Below, piece after piece: positions 53,528 through 64,000 of a stretch of 64,000 nt of DNA. Each line of letters starts with the position of its first letter. Position 1 is the first letter of the stretch. A program made the translations under genes and the position numbers. The stretch is from Ligustrum vulgare (lineage: Eukaryota > Streptophyta > Magnoliopsida > Lamiales > Oleaceae): NCBI GenBank assembly GCA_963555705.1, contig OY743174.1, positions 56,938,234-57,002,233 on the forward strand, given 5' to 3'. The notes under the pieces were generated by a model. The model was not told where the DNA came from and ran no database searches. It worked only from the letters and a program-made list of their open reading frames with translations.

Positions 53528-56500
53528 TCACCTTGTCCCATCTTCTTTAGCAGCAGGCACTTCTGCCGGGTAATTAGTCATGTCTATGTCAACCAGGGCA
53601 CCGTCGTAGGGAACAAAATGCACATTTGATGTGTCCATGAGTAATGACGAGTCCATTGCCTCTGATTTTACAGAATCGTGTACGATTCCAGAATTTGGAG
53701 GACTACTGCTGCCTGAAGATGATAGACTGGATAACTGTATATCTTCCAACTTGTTACCTGTCATGTTTTTGTTTTTCCTAACGGTATCCATTTCAGGGCC
53801 AGTGGGGACAAAAGTCCGAGCCCTATATTTCCTGGCACCTTCATCACCCTCACTGTGGTTGTAGAGCACATAATCATGATACGTTGGTGCAAACTGTACG
53901 ATGAAATAAAAGACACCAAAGGAAAGAACAATTAGGTACTATAGAATAGAGTTTGCTCCTAAACAAGCACGTGAACAGATTAAAATATCACCTGGTGGAC
54001 AGTATCATAGTAAAAGTCATTTAATTTCAGAGCATGTGCAACGCTTGAAGAGAAGTCGCCAGAAATACCAATATTTGCACCAGCATACTCCTTGTAGGGG
54101 AATGCATAAAGATGACCAACAGCTGCAATAAGCATCTCAACACAAATTATAAAATTTTGAAACTCTGCAGCTTCCTCTGTATTCTTTATCAACCCAGACT
54201 TCGCAGCAAGAAAAACCAAAACACCCTGCAAATAGAAGCAATTTAATAAAAATAAAAACTTTTAAGTTGCACTCTTCAAAGGAATCCAAATTTAGATACC
54301 AAGCATCCAATCCAATAAATTTAATACTACACCAATTAAATATAAGTCCATTTTAGCTTTGTTGCTTCTATTGGAGTTCAAAAGCAGCCACAACAATTAT
54401 GAAGCACCAAGTTGGGGGAAAATAACAGTATAGAAATGAATCTCAGGCAAGACATGCAAAACAGCTAATTCAACTACAGTATAACTTACATTCGAAGGGA
54501 AAAATCCCCATGCAGTATTCTGGCTGCTAAAGACATCAAAGAACAGCTTTTAAGTTGAAGAAAATGGGACCACAACGCATATGAAGCCTATGATCAATGC
54601 ATGGATTTATGAACATAAATATGGAAATAACAATATGCTGATGGCCGTAGCAACAACACAATTTCCAAAATCACTTTTTCACCACATACATTTTCTCTGT
54701 TCACTTTTTAACCATGCATTTTAACTAAAAAACATAAATAAACTAATTTATAATTGCTCAATGTTACCGAATAGAGCCTAACATGAATAGCTTCAAAGTC
54801 ATATATGGGTGTGAATGAACATGGTTTATGACCAGGGGTTCTTCACACATAAAAACCATGTAGTTTGTCATGAGTAGCTCTCAAAACATGTCCACTATCA
54901 GAATGATGATCAACGGTGGAATTGTGGAAGTGTATTTCATTCATACTGATCATCAGTTCACTGTGTTTCTGCAAATTGCTAAGAGTATTATGGCAAAAAC
55001 ATTGATGCAAGTTTGAAGGCTATAAAAACGAAACAAGGATACAAAATAAAACAGGAAACCCTAAATCAGATGTCAGATCCCAACAACAAATCCCCATTAT
55101 GCATGCCCACTTTTCGTCAGTACCATTAATATGTTTTCAAGAATATATCTTTATACTTTCACAGAGATGGCAAATCGTAGTGGACACACATCAGATGGGG
55201 GGGGGAAATTCAACGAAAGCAAACAATTGAATGACAGCCGACCTATTATCTGGAAGTAAAAGGTTAGCCATGCAAAGCAGAATTCATTTTAGAAGCCAAA
55301 AAATGGCAAATGCTGATGGAAGCCTCGGTGTAGAGAAGAGTTAGTCATTCTATGTTCGAATAGTTAACACCAGAACGTAACACAAGGTCATAAATGTTGA
55401 CACTCAACCAATGTCCTACCTGCCAGTAAGTGAGAAATACAACAGATTTGATTATGATAAACTTTGGGACTGGATTGAATGGCTGAAGCAAATCTCTGCA
55501 AGCAAGATAAAACACCGCCAAGGCATAAAGGGCAACCGAGTATGAGATCGTGTAGATAATAGTAAGATAGAGGTACGATTGCCCAGGGTTGAAATTTCCG
55601 TCTTGATAATTCCCTTTTGTGTAAAGAATAAGTGTTACTGCAACTAAAATTGGTTTGAGGATCACAAACTGCAGACATCCTTGCTTGCACCTTCTTATGA
55701 ATCGTCTGCACAAGTTGGAACAACCATATAAGAAATGCTCACCTAATCAATAGCAAATTCAATCATCAAATATGGAACCACGAGCATTAATTAGGAAGGT
55801 AACACATATACTAATTAGGGAAAAAAATTCAAACCACACAAAATGCTTTAAAACGTATAGTCAATAACAAGGCATAAATAATGGCCTTAAAACTCCTTGA
55901 ACAACTAACAGAAACGAAGAACGTTGTGAATAAAGTATAACTCAATGTCCCTCAGTGAGTTTACAACCTATTAACTATATCCACTAACGATGTTTAAAAC
56001 AATATTAAGCTATTTAATATTCTAAATCAATGAGTTAAGGCCCTAAAACTCCTCAAACTGTTCATAGAGCTTGAAAACCTTCTATTAACAGCGACCCCAA
56101 ATTGAGGATAACCATGAACCTATAAGACACTTAACATTAAACATATACATGGGAACCATTGCATATGCTCTCCTTCTTGTTTGACCACATTGAATTGGTT
56201 GAGGATCCATTTGCACACTTCAAACTCGACATAAAATTTTTACATACAAAATAACAGAGAAGAAAATGAGAATCATATGAATATCTAAAGCTTAATGAAC
56301 TCAGTATCTGCAAAACATATCTCCACCCAGTGCTCACCCAATAAACATAATGTAGGTATAGCCAGTGCTCGTACTAAACCTCAAGAAGGATAAGGATATT
56401 GTCCCATGCATTAAACCATTCAAACAAATGTAGCTTCAAGAGTAGACCACTTACCCGTCCAACGGAATTGGGGGAAAGCAACATGTCATCAAACACCAAT

Positions 56501-59500
56501 TTGGCTTCAGAACTTTTCCGCTCAGACTTAAAACAACGGCCCCTGGGCCACCTACCCATGCTAAGCAGAGTGATAGGAAATTATAAATTACCCAAGCTTC
56601 ATATCTGGCAAGATCAAGTACATAATTCAAAACCGCAATATTTATGAAGTGAAAACACATAAGATATAAGATAAAAGAAATTGAAGTAATTGACCACAAT
56701 AGGAGAATGAAACCAAAAAAATAGCATAGACAAATCTAACATCTGCTATGTAAGTCTCTGAAGTATATGTTCAAGCTAAAAGAGTATTTTACAGAATTTC
56801 AGTACACAATCCATGTGAATGGAGTTTAAATTGCACATATCATTCATTAAAAGTAATTGACCACAATAAGACAGGGGCAATGGAATCAAGAAAATTAGCA
56901 CAGACAAATCTAACATCTGCTATGTAAGTCATTGAAGTTTATATTCAAGCTAAAAGAGTATTTTACAAATTTTAGTATACAATCAATGTGAATGCAGTCA
57001 AACATCCAACTTTGTCCTAAAACACAACAGTCAGCATGCTATGCATTTTATTGACCATGGCATCCAAGAAACTAAGTAGTGCATATTAGACTGATTGTCA
57101 AAACAGGTGTCCTTTCAAAATCACAAAAAAACCACTGACCGAATATATCAGAAACTTGTGGGAGCAACAAATAAAATGTCAAATTTTTCAAGGAAAAACA
57201 ATGCATAAGATATCAAAACAACGATGTTTATTCATGAGTCAAACTAATGCAATAACAAATAGAGGATTTTTTGTGAAAGAGGCTTTTTTATAATAAATAA
57301 TCATACATCACATCCCTCCCTACCATCCAGCACTTCCAGAAAGAAATGGAAAATCCATGAAAACCTGGAGACTTGTACCCATGACGAATTTTCAGCACAC
57401 TCACCATTTCTTAAGTGAAAAAGCCACTAAAACCATTGCTATGCTCTTCTGACTATTATACAGATCGTATTAGTAAGCTGCTAAGAATTTAATACTGACA
57501 TAAAGCAGAGATTGCAGTCCTTCGAAAAATCAGCTTCATTACAAAATCACTCCTTTGAGCATTAGCCAATCAACTTAAAAACTTGGTTTCATTATCCCCT
57601 TGTTTTTTACCATAAGATCCAGAATTTTGCCTCCAAGATATCTCCTCAACAAGAAAGTTTTCCATCTCCTCTTTAAGTTCTTTTCTTCAAGATGAGCTCT
57701 TAATCTTCACATTGCCCCTACCAAGTATTTACTTGTTCTATACTTCTTTTTCATCATTAAAGAGCTTCACCTTCTTTTCCTATGTAAAGCAAGTATCCCA
57801 TTCGCTTTAAGATGACTCAACAACAATCACTAGCTTTATTCACAAGACTGCTAATACTCAACCATGCATTGTGAATTCTTTCCAATCCAACCCTCATCCA
57901 CGTGGCTAAGTAAAAAGAATCTGAAGGTGATCTGAAACAGGCCTGGATGGGCTTGATTGGCAGAAATTGAAAGGGACTTTTCCCAATCTGAAGTAGTAAG
58001 AACCTGTATCTTAAACACGCAGATTTTAGTATTGGTCCAAGTGAAGGTCACCCCCCCCCCCCCCCCCCTTCAAAGACAAACCACTAAAAAGACTCAATCA
58101 TAAATCTAATCCAGCCTAGGCCCAGGAAAATCAGTACAGCTCCTCCTCTCCTCAGAATTTTATTTGTACCAAACTCACCCCAACTACACTGAAAGGAATG
58201 CCCGTCACTCTTTACAAATGAATTGCTGCCTAGAAACATCCTTCTGATTGACATCCACATATACACATGAGATAATCAATTTATAAACAGTAGCAAGAAA
58301 ATTGACCAGGCAAATCCCACATTAACAGAATATGAATCAATAGAATATCGGTCAAAGCTTGTCTAGAAGGAAAAAATCAAACCCAACACCCCTCTGTTAC
58401 CACATATCATATACAATCCATTTTTACTCTATAAACCAAGCTACAGTAGATTTCCATTCCCTGATGACCTTATTTATACATTGAGAACCCATGCATGCCA
58501 GATAAAAACTTGAAATTCATATGGAGACCCAAAAGCCGTACCTTCTCTCCTTGTTTCTCTTCTCCTGCTATTATTTATAATCCCTCAAAGCTCACAGAAG
58601 AGAATCGAGAGACCAACTTTTTTCGAGACCCTCTAGTGTCTAGATGCCAGCCAAACTTCTATGCGGGGATATACTCTCCTCCCACAACACCCTTACCACT
58701 GTTCTCTATAAGTTCCAGAAGCTTGAGAGTTCTCTCCTCAAGAGGCCCCTAATAGTGACCAAACTCCAACAAGTTGTATTTGCCAACATCAAATTGAAGA
58801 CCTGATCTATGTTCTGTAGTGAAGCCCACATGATCAGCCCCACCAGTTTTGAGGGACAGCTATCACTTCAGAATAGTAAAACAAATCACAACCCTCCAAA
58901 TCTCTAAAATGAACTCCATCAGAAGCACTATTTGACGTCCCAGTAACACTAACAAGATTAGACTACCCTCCAATCTCCAAACAGCACAATTCCCTAACCA
59001 GCTTGCCGGCCATTTGTGCAGAGCACTGTTTAAAAATTGACGTCTACCGCGGTTGGTTTGCTTACCCCCTCCCCACTCCTCAGAGAAAATGATAGAGCTT
59101 GAAAAACATCACTCCCAGATAGAAGATGCCTGGGTGGAAGGGTTGATATGTTTTCTAGCCATTATTATAGTCGAGCAAACCAACAGACTACCATACATTT
59201 ATGTCAATCGACATCTTCTCCAAAGGAACCAAGACCTGAAAGTGTTCAGACATAGAATGATATTGATTCACTTGAGCCAAGACTCTGAATCTGGGGAGGT
59301 CAAATCTGAAAAACCATTATAACTGGCCCTCCTTTTGCCAGTTGCCTGAACCTCTCTTCTCATCCACAGACCAATCAAACCTTTTCAAAGCTTGTTCTTT
59401 AAATTTAAAAATGAACATGGTCCTCTACCTGTCCTTTGAACCAGTTTTTTCTTATCTAAACCACCATGTGTCGTTTATTTGACTTTCATCATATCCTTTT

Positions 59501-61452
59501 CCACTATTACACTACATGAGTTGTCTGCAGTTGCATCATCACCCAAATCCGTCTCCAATTGTCTAAATATTTGGCAAAAAAGGATTTATGTAGCTATCAT
59601 GAAACTTAAAATGAATAGGGCTTAATTTGTCCTCGTTGTTTACAGAATATCAAAAGAAATAAAAACACCATCACTACAGTCCACACTTTAACAACTGAGA
59701 TCACGGAATGATATTTACAGTAGTGAATAATAAGTGTGACAATACCGAAAAAGAAAAAATGTGGAGCATTTATTAATTATCATAAAAAACAGTTCAACAA
59801 AAACTTTGACATGTGGCCATGCTTACACTTCTCTGATTGAATTGAAGTAGATTGCTTTCTCATTGAGGACAAGGGACAAGAAAGACATTAGCGCATAAAC
59901 CTGTCAAGAGTACCAATTTGAAGATGGTCAGATTCAGTTTATGCAAAACAGGGATGATTCATCTGCACTGAACATTTAGCCTACCTATTATGTGAAAAAC
60001 GGTCATAACTCTGCAAGAATAAACATGCTTAAATAGATATAGACAAATATAGAGCAGAGAAGGCACAAATCCATTCAATATGGAAAACTTATACTTCGAG
60101 ATGGGAAAATGGAAACCTAGGGAAGCTTCTTTGCATGAATGAAATCAAGTATGAAAGATGCAACACGTGGCAAATATAGATACAATCAATTCCTAACACT
60201 AATGAAACTAACAGGTAACATATATGCCTAACTTACTAACTGGACCAATCATCTCCCCCTGCCCTCTGGCCCACTAGAGAAAGAAAGTAGCAGACTACAT
60301 GTTACACGACCAATGTCCTTAGATGCGCTAAAGATGAAAAGCCTTTATTAGGCTACGTGTAAATATCTATAGTGGAACTTTCGCCTCAAGAAAAAGTAAT
60401 ATAGGAAGCTCCAAAAATTTCTAAATATCCTTCTAATTGTTGTGGTTAATGACTACTTGTCACTAGCTCAAAGGAACCTTTGAAGTATTATGGGAATCTT
60501 TTCAAAAACTTGTGATTTCAAATGACTGGGTAAAATGCACAAACATGTAGTCAACCAAAACAAGGAAATTTAAGTACAGAAAGTGCGTCTTGCAAATAAC
60601 ACAAAGTTAGAATCCTACTAGTAACTCACACTTCAATTATTATGACAAATTGGCAATTACAGTTCTACTAGTGCTACACAAGCTGACAAGGATTGCAAGT
60701 TTATTCTAGTTCCCCTACCAACATAGATTCCAAGTCTACCAGTAAAAGAGTAAACTATAATTAATATATGCATTGAAGAAATCAAATCCCCTGTAGACTT
60801 AATATTAGTAGACCAATACAATGCCACAGGCCCACAAGGAAACCTGAAAGAGTCATAGCCCTTGTTTGGCCCCATTATAAACAAAACACATTTTTTTCTC
60901 TCTTCTTTTCAACTACACATTTATCAATAAAATAATATTACACATAAACTCATAAAAGATTCCATACTTTTTAATTCATAAAATCACTATAAAAACTATT
61001 TCTTCAAATAATTTGTTAAACTTTTTGAGTTTAAAAACAATTTTTATGATTTCTAGGTAAAATATGTGGTTGAAAAATGGAGAGAGAAAATATGTGTGGT
61101 TTATCTTTAAAATCAACACCAAACGGGCATATTCATAATTGCTAATCCCATACCTAAATACAATACACTCCTGCTAAATATTGCAACATACCAATCCATT
61201 CCTCCCAGTAGAACATTCTAATGTTCTTGTAACTTTCATAAATGAATAAGCATGACATGTGATGACTAATGAAAAAAGTCCACTGGAGGGCAGTGAAATA
61301 CTCACAGGAACCATGAAGATAATGCGGACAATGTATCGCTGATAAGTTGGCTCAGTATAATTCAAAAGATGTCTGTAGATGTGGAGTATTGCCAAAGCAA
61401 TTGCGCCAATTGTACAAGGTAATGCAATGAGAATGTAGAATATAGGTCCCAT
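53528..61452 (-). CDS. LAZ1H: LAZ1-like DUF300 (TMEM184/OST-alpha-like) membrane protein, six exons, 418 aa
   Basis: Exons on the minus strand: 61452-61306, 59900-59827, 56604-56455, 55705-55420, 54225-53992 and 53893-53528. All five introns have GT-AG ends and the joins are in frame (M-V-P-V-Y-A-L-M; R-E-V-Y-E-A-W; L-D-G-R-F-I; Y-W-Q-G-V-L; V-H-Q-F-A-P), totalling 1257 nt. An in-frame stop lies upstream of the ATG at 61452. The protein has about seven membrane segments in the first 290 residues and family motifs NYTEPTYQRYIVRIIFMVPV, YEAWVIYNFLSLCLAWVGGP, RCKQGCLQFVILKP, YPFNPVPKF-like LQPFNPVPKFIIIKSVVFLT and AFPYKEYAGAN, then a hydrophilic Ser-rich tail from about residue 297. The family (PF03619) includes Arabidopsis LAZ1, linked to cell-death control and brassinosteroid signalling at the tonoplast, and animal OST-alpha. 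Intron 1 (1.4 kb) and intron 2 (3.2 kb) carry repeats. No lesion is seen. Confidence 0.95.
54663..54782. mobile_element. MITE-like fragment in intron 4 of the LAZ1-like gene
   Basis: Contains 'aatcactttttcaccacata' and 'ttttaaccatgcattttaac', words of the dispersed family also seen at 16690-16875 and 60862-61128. Ends are not sharp. Confidence 0.4.
56688..57000. repeat. Tandem duplication in intron 2 of the LAZ1-like gene
   Basis: 56688-56855 and 56856-57000 both start 'aattgaccacaata' and share 'gacaaatctaacatctgcta', 'caagctaaaagagtatttta' and 'caatgtgaatg' with moderate divergence. Confidence 0.8.
58051..58068. repeat. Poly-C run in intron 2
   Basis: Eighteen consecutive C (G on the coding strand). 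Unusual in AT-rich plant introns and prone to length variation; could also be a sequencing-length uncertainty. Confidence 0.9.
60862..61128. mobile_element. MITE in intron 1 of the LAZ1-like gene
   Basis: Starts GCCCTTGTTTGG and ends ACCAAACGGGC, an imperfect terminal inverted repeat, with internal 'ttttcaactacaca' and 'atgtggttgaaaaatgg' also inverted. Same family as 15708-15854 by its ends. Confidence 0.6.
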
Positions 61453-62130
61453 TTGCAGCACATGGACTGCAGGTCATTCACCAGAAAATGCCTTTCTCTG
61501 GAAACCTGAGAGAGAGAGAGAGAGAGAGATCAAAAACAAAACAAGAAGAAGATGAAGAAGAATAAACGTTATAATCAACTAAAAATAAGTACGAACTTTA
61601 ATTGATAGTAGTTTGGATTTGTTGAACAACGATCTTTCCTCAAATCTCCCGGCAACTCGGATAAACCTAACCCTCAAATGTATATCTATTCCCACATTGA
61701 AAACAAAAATCTGAAAGAAGAAACATAAATAAATTCCCATCAGCAATTATTCAACAAAAATGCCACAATTCCAGTTAAAACCGAAGAAAAATGTCCGGCT
61801 GATAACACTTCTATAAAAAAAAAACGAAGGGTTATCGAATGGGTATGTAGAATACTAACCTATCTACTAAACTATAAATTGCAGCAAATAAATGAAATTT
61901 AATGATCGGAATAGTACGGCTCACCTGATCGATGAAATTGAAATGAGTAAAATTGAGTGCGAATGCCCCGATAATATACGATTCCGCTTGGAAAGAAAAA
62001 TGCAAAAGGATTGCAGATGGTTACCAATTAGCAGATCTGCTTTCTTGTTGATTAATGGTAGATACCATGGGGGAAATTGCGTGCTGGAGAACTGCAATAT
62101 AGGACAGACTGGCAATAATGGCGGCTGATG
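61453..62130 (-). promoter_or_regulatory. 5' leader and promoter region of the LAZ1-like gene
   Basis: A GA run (CT on the coding strand) at 61508-61529 ends in 'ctctctcag' before 'gtttccagag', which looks like the acceptor of a leader intron 45 bp or so before the ATG. The ORFs at 61892-62128 (+) and 61921-62115 (-) show no features and are not called. Confidence 0.4.
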
Positions 62131-64000
62131 ATTCTTCCAGTAATTAATTAATAATTAATTAGTTTAATCGAAGTAGAAGAAAAATTTTGACGAATTCTTA
62201 GACTGTGTTTGGCCTTGCTGCTTTGTTTCTCTGCTTCTTTTGCAGAAGATGTGGACTTTTAGGTCAGTGCAGCTCAAAAGTTAACACGCTCTTGAGCTAA
62301 GCCAAACATTCTTTAAAAATGTTGATTTTAACAAGGACGCAGAGTTAAAACAGTTCCAACTGTAGAATTCAAAATTTCAAATACAGTAGATCAGGCGAAT
62401 AGCTTGATGGTAAGCTCTCCTGCGTGCTATTGATGAAAAATTGATGAAAAATGTAGTTGAAAAATTGTGAGTTTCATAAAAAGTATGATTAAAATTAAAT
62501 ATTAATTTTAAATTAGATTAAAATTTAAATTAGTAGTTGAACCAAACAGCGACAATTTCATCTATGATTATTGAATTTTCAGTGATTTTTCAATTGTATC
62601 GTGAAATTTCAAATTAAGAGTCCGTTTAGTAAAGTTGAAATGTTCAAAATTTTCTATAAATTCATTTTCAATTATACGTTTTTATATGACTCATCATTTT
62701 TCACACTTTTCAATCAATTTTCAACCCCATTTTCTCAAAAATTCAAAATATACCCAAAAACTCCTGCACGATACAGACTCTAAATAATTGAACTTCGATT
62801 TAGCTCTATCATGTGTCGTCCTCTAATTGAAACTCATTGGTAGTCAATTACCACAATACATAATAGTATCATAAAATTATGCGAATACGTTTTTTAACAT
62901 TTTGATTTAAATATAGCTCATTTCCAAGGATATATCACATAGCGATTAAATGGAAGGTCGATCGTGACTCGTGATATTATTGTCAACTAAGCTTCTTCTT
63001 CTTCTTCTTCTTCTTTTTTTTTTTTTTTTTTCATTTTTAAGATGAAATGTAAAATTTGAAACTTCTTGGTCACGTTTTGTTTTTATTTTATTTTGTATTT
63101 TCATTTTCGAAAATGTTATATATTTCCTGTTTTTATTTTTACTTTCAAAATTACTGAAAATGTATTTGGTTTGTCATTTCTGAAAACTGTTTTTGAAAAT
63201 GAAAAATTGAAAACCACGTTCTGTTTGAAATTTTACAGAATACTACGTAACACAGCTTGGTCAGATTTTGGATTTGAGGAAGTTTTGGTTCTATTATAAT
63301 TCAGAAAATGTAACTTCTTTCAAAACCACCAGAATCTATTTATCAAGGCATTTTTTTGAAATATAACAACAAGAATTCTCACTTAAATTTTTTGTAATAT
63401 TGATATTGAATTCAATAAAACTTTATTTTAGACTTATTTCCAAGTTAGGATAATTCTCAAAAAAAAAAAAAATACACTTTATTTATTCGTACTTCCAAGC
63501 TAGGATAATTCTCCCAAAAAAATTAAAAAAAAAAAAAATCAACTTTATTTTAAGTTTTGTTCCAAGTTAGGATAAATTCTTAAAAAGAAAAAGAAAATCA
63601 CGAATATTTTTTGTTGAAATACACTTAAAACGCCCAAAATGAGGTTTCCGTCATTTTGCGTTTTGTATACAATTTTTTTTTTTCCAAAATGCGTTTTCGA
63701 AAATGGTAAAGAGAACGCGTTTTTAGTATTTTCGAAACTAAAAATAAAAAACGAACTCAAAACAGCAAAGAGAACAGGGTCGTATTCCAATTTTACAAAT
63801 TAAGCTTAATAACCCATTTTAAATTTTGCTTGGAGTTTAGTGACTGCAAAGGAAATAAACATGTCCCCAGTGTTGAAATTTTGGACCTCTTGAACACCAA
63901 ATCGGGCTCAGCTAACTCTCCAAATCGACATCAAACATCAAGTTCAGCCCAATAATCTACCTTATCTTGTTTATTCAAATATCACTCTAGCCTTGGTAGA
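62131..64000. other. Intergenic, AT-rich, to the window end
   Basis: No gene is seen. A MITE-like block with 'gagtccgtttagtaaa' and 'acgatacagactc' lies at about 62618-62783. A (CTT)n tract is at 62992-63013 followed by a T-run. A 'tccaagttaggataattct' unit recurs three times at about 63440, 63495 and 63551. Confidence 0.5.

Noticed and set aside
57851..59322. ORFs of 60-89 aa within intron 2 of the LAZ1-like gene
   Set aside because: They sit in an intron, lack motifs, and none can be joined to neighbouring exons.
61892..62128. 78-aa plus-strand ORF upstream of the LAZ1-like gene
   Set aside because: No motif, no promoter, and it overlaps the presumed leader of the opposite-strand gene.

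Overview
The window is nuclear DNA of a flowering plant, most likely a eudicot. It has intron-containing genes with GT-AG junctions, plant-specific families (germin-like protein, LAZ1/DUF300), an AT-rich intergenic background, and LTR retrotransposons and hAT elements of plant lineages. There is no bacterial-style operon, CRISPR array or rRNA. Most of the sequence is transposable-element DNA; host genes are few and widely spaced.

Host genes. A two-exon germin-like protein gene lies at 1208-2052 (+). Three short intronless genes for uncharacterised plant proteins lie at 17146-17532, 30016-30312 and 50499-50846 (all -). A six-exon LAZ1-like DUF300 membrane-protein gene covers 53528-61452 (-), and I could join all its exons in frame (418 aa).

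Mobile elements with ends that can be read directly: a foldback MITE (822-1002); a 961-bp non-autonomous hAT (2219-3179, 8-bp target duplication); a 6.05-kb non-autonomous copia-type LTR element (4214-10267, target duplication ATAAC) carrying a captured bHLH gene fragment, an antisense ORF and about 19 small hairpins; a solo LTR (12325-13010) inside one copy of a 2.2-kb tandem duplication (11526-16055); a complete but mutated Tork-like copia on the minus strand (20657-25651, target duplication GATAG); a 2.3-kb hAT with an internally deleted transposase (27023-29347, target duplication ACCATGAT); a tRNA-derived SINE (33742-33846); and a 12.65-kb Tat-type gypsy (34486-47138, target duplication GAACT). 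The gypsy has an unbroken 1992-aa Gag-Pol and, on its opposite strand, a spliced three-exon gene of 866 aa with its own TATA box. A pair of related LTR fragments lies in opposite orientation at 1-573 and 32465-33040.

How the parts relate. The gypsy and both copia-type elements have nearly identical LTRs, so they are recent insertions. The Tork-like copy has at least three nonsense codons and a deletion, and the gypsy integrase lacks its first catalytic Asp, so both may depend on other copies. The part least explained by known families is the interior of 4214-10267. It combines a host transcription-factor fragment, an intact antisense ORF and a dispersed hairpin family whose stems vary with compensating changes around a nearly constant loop.
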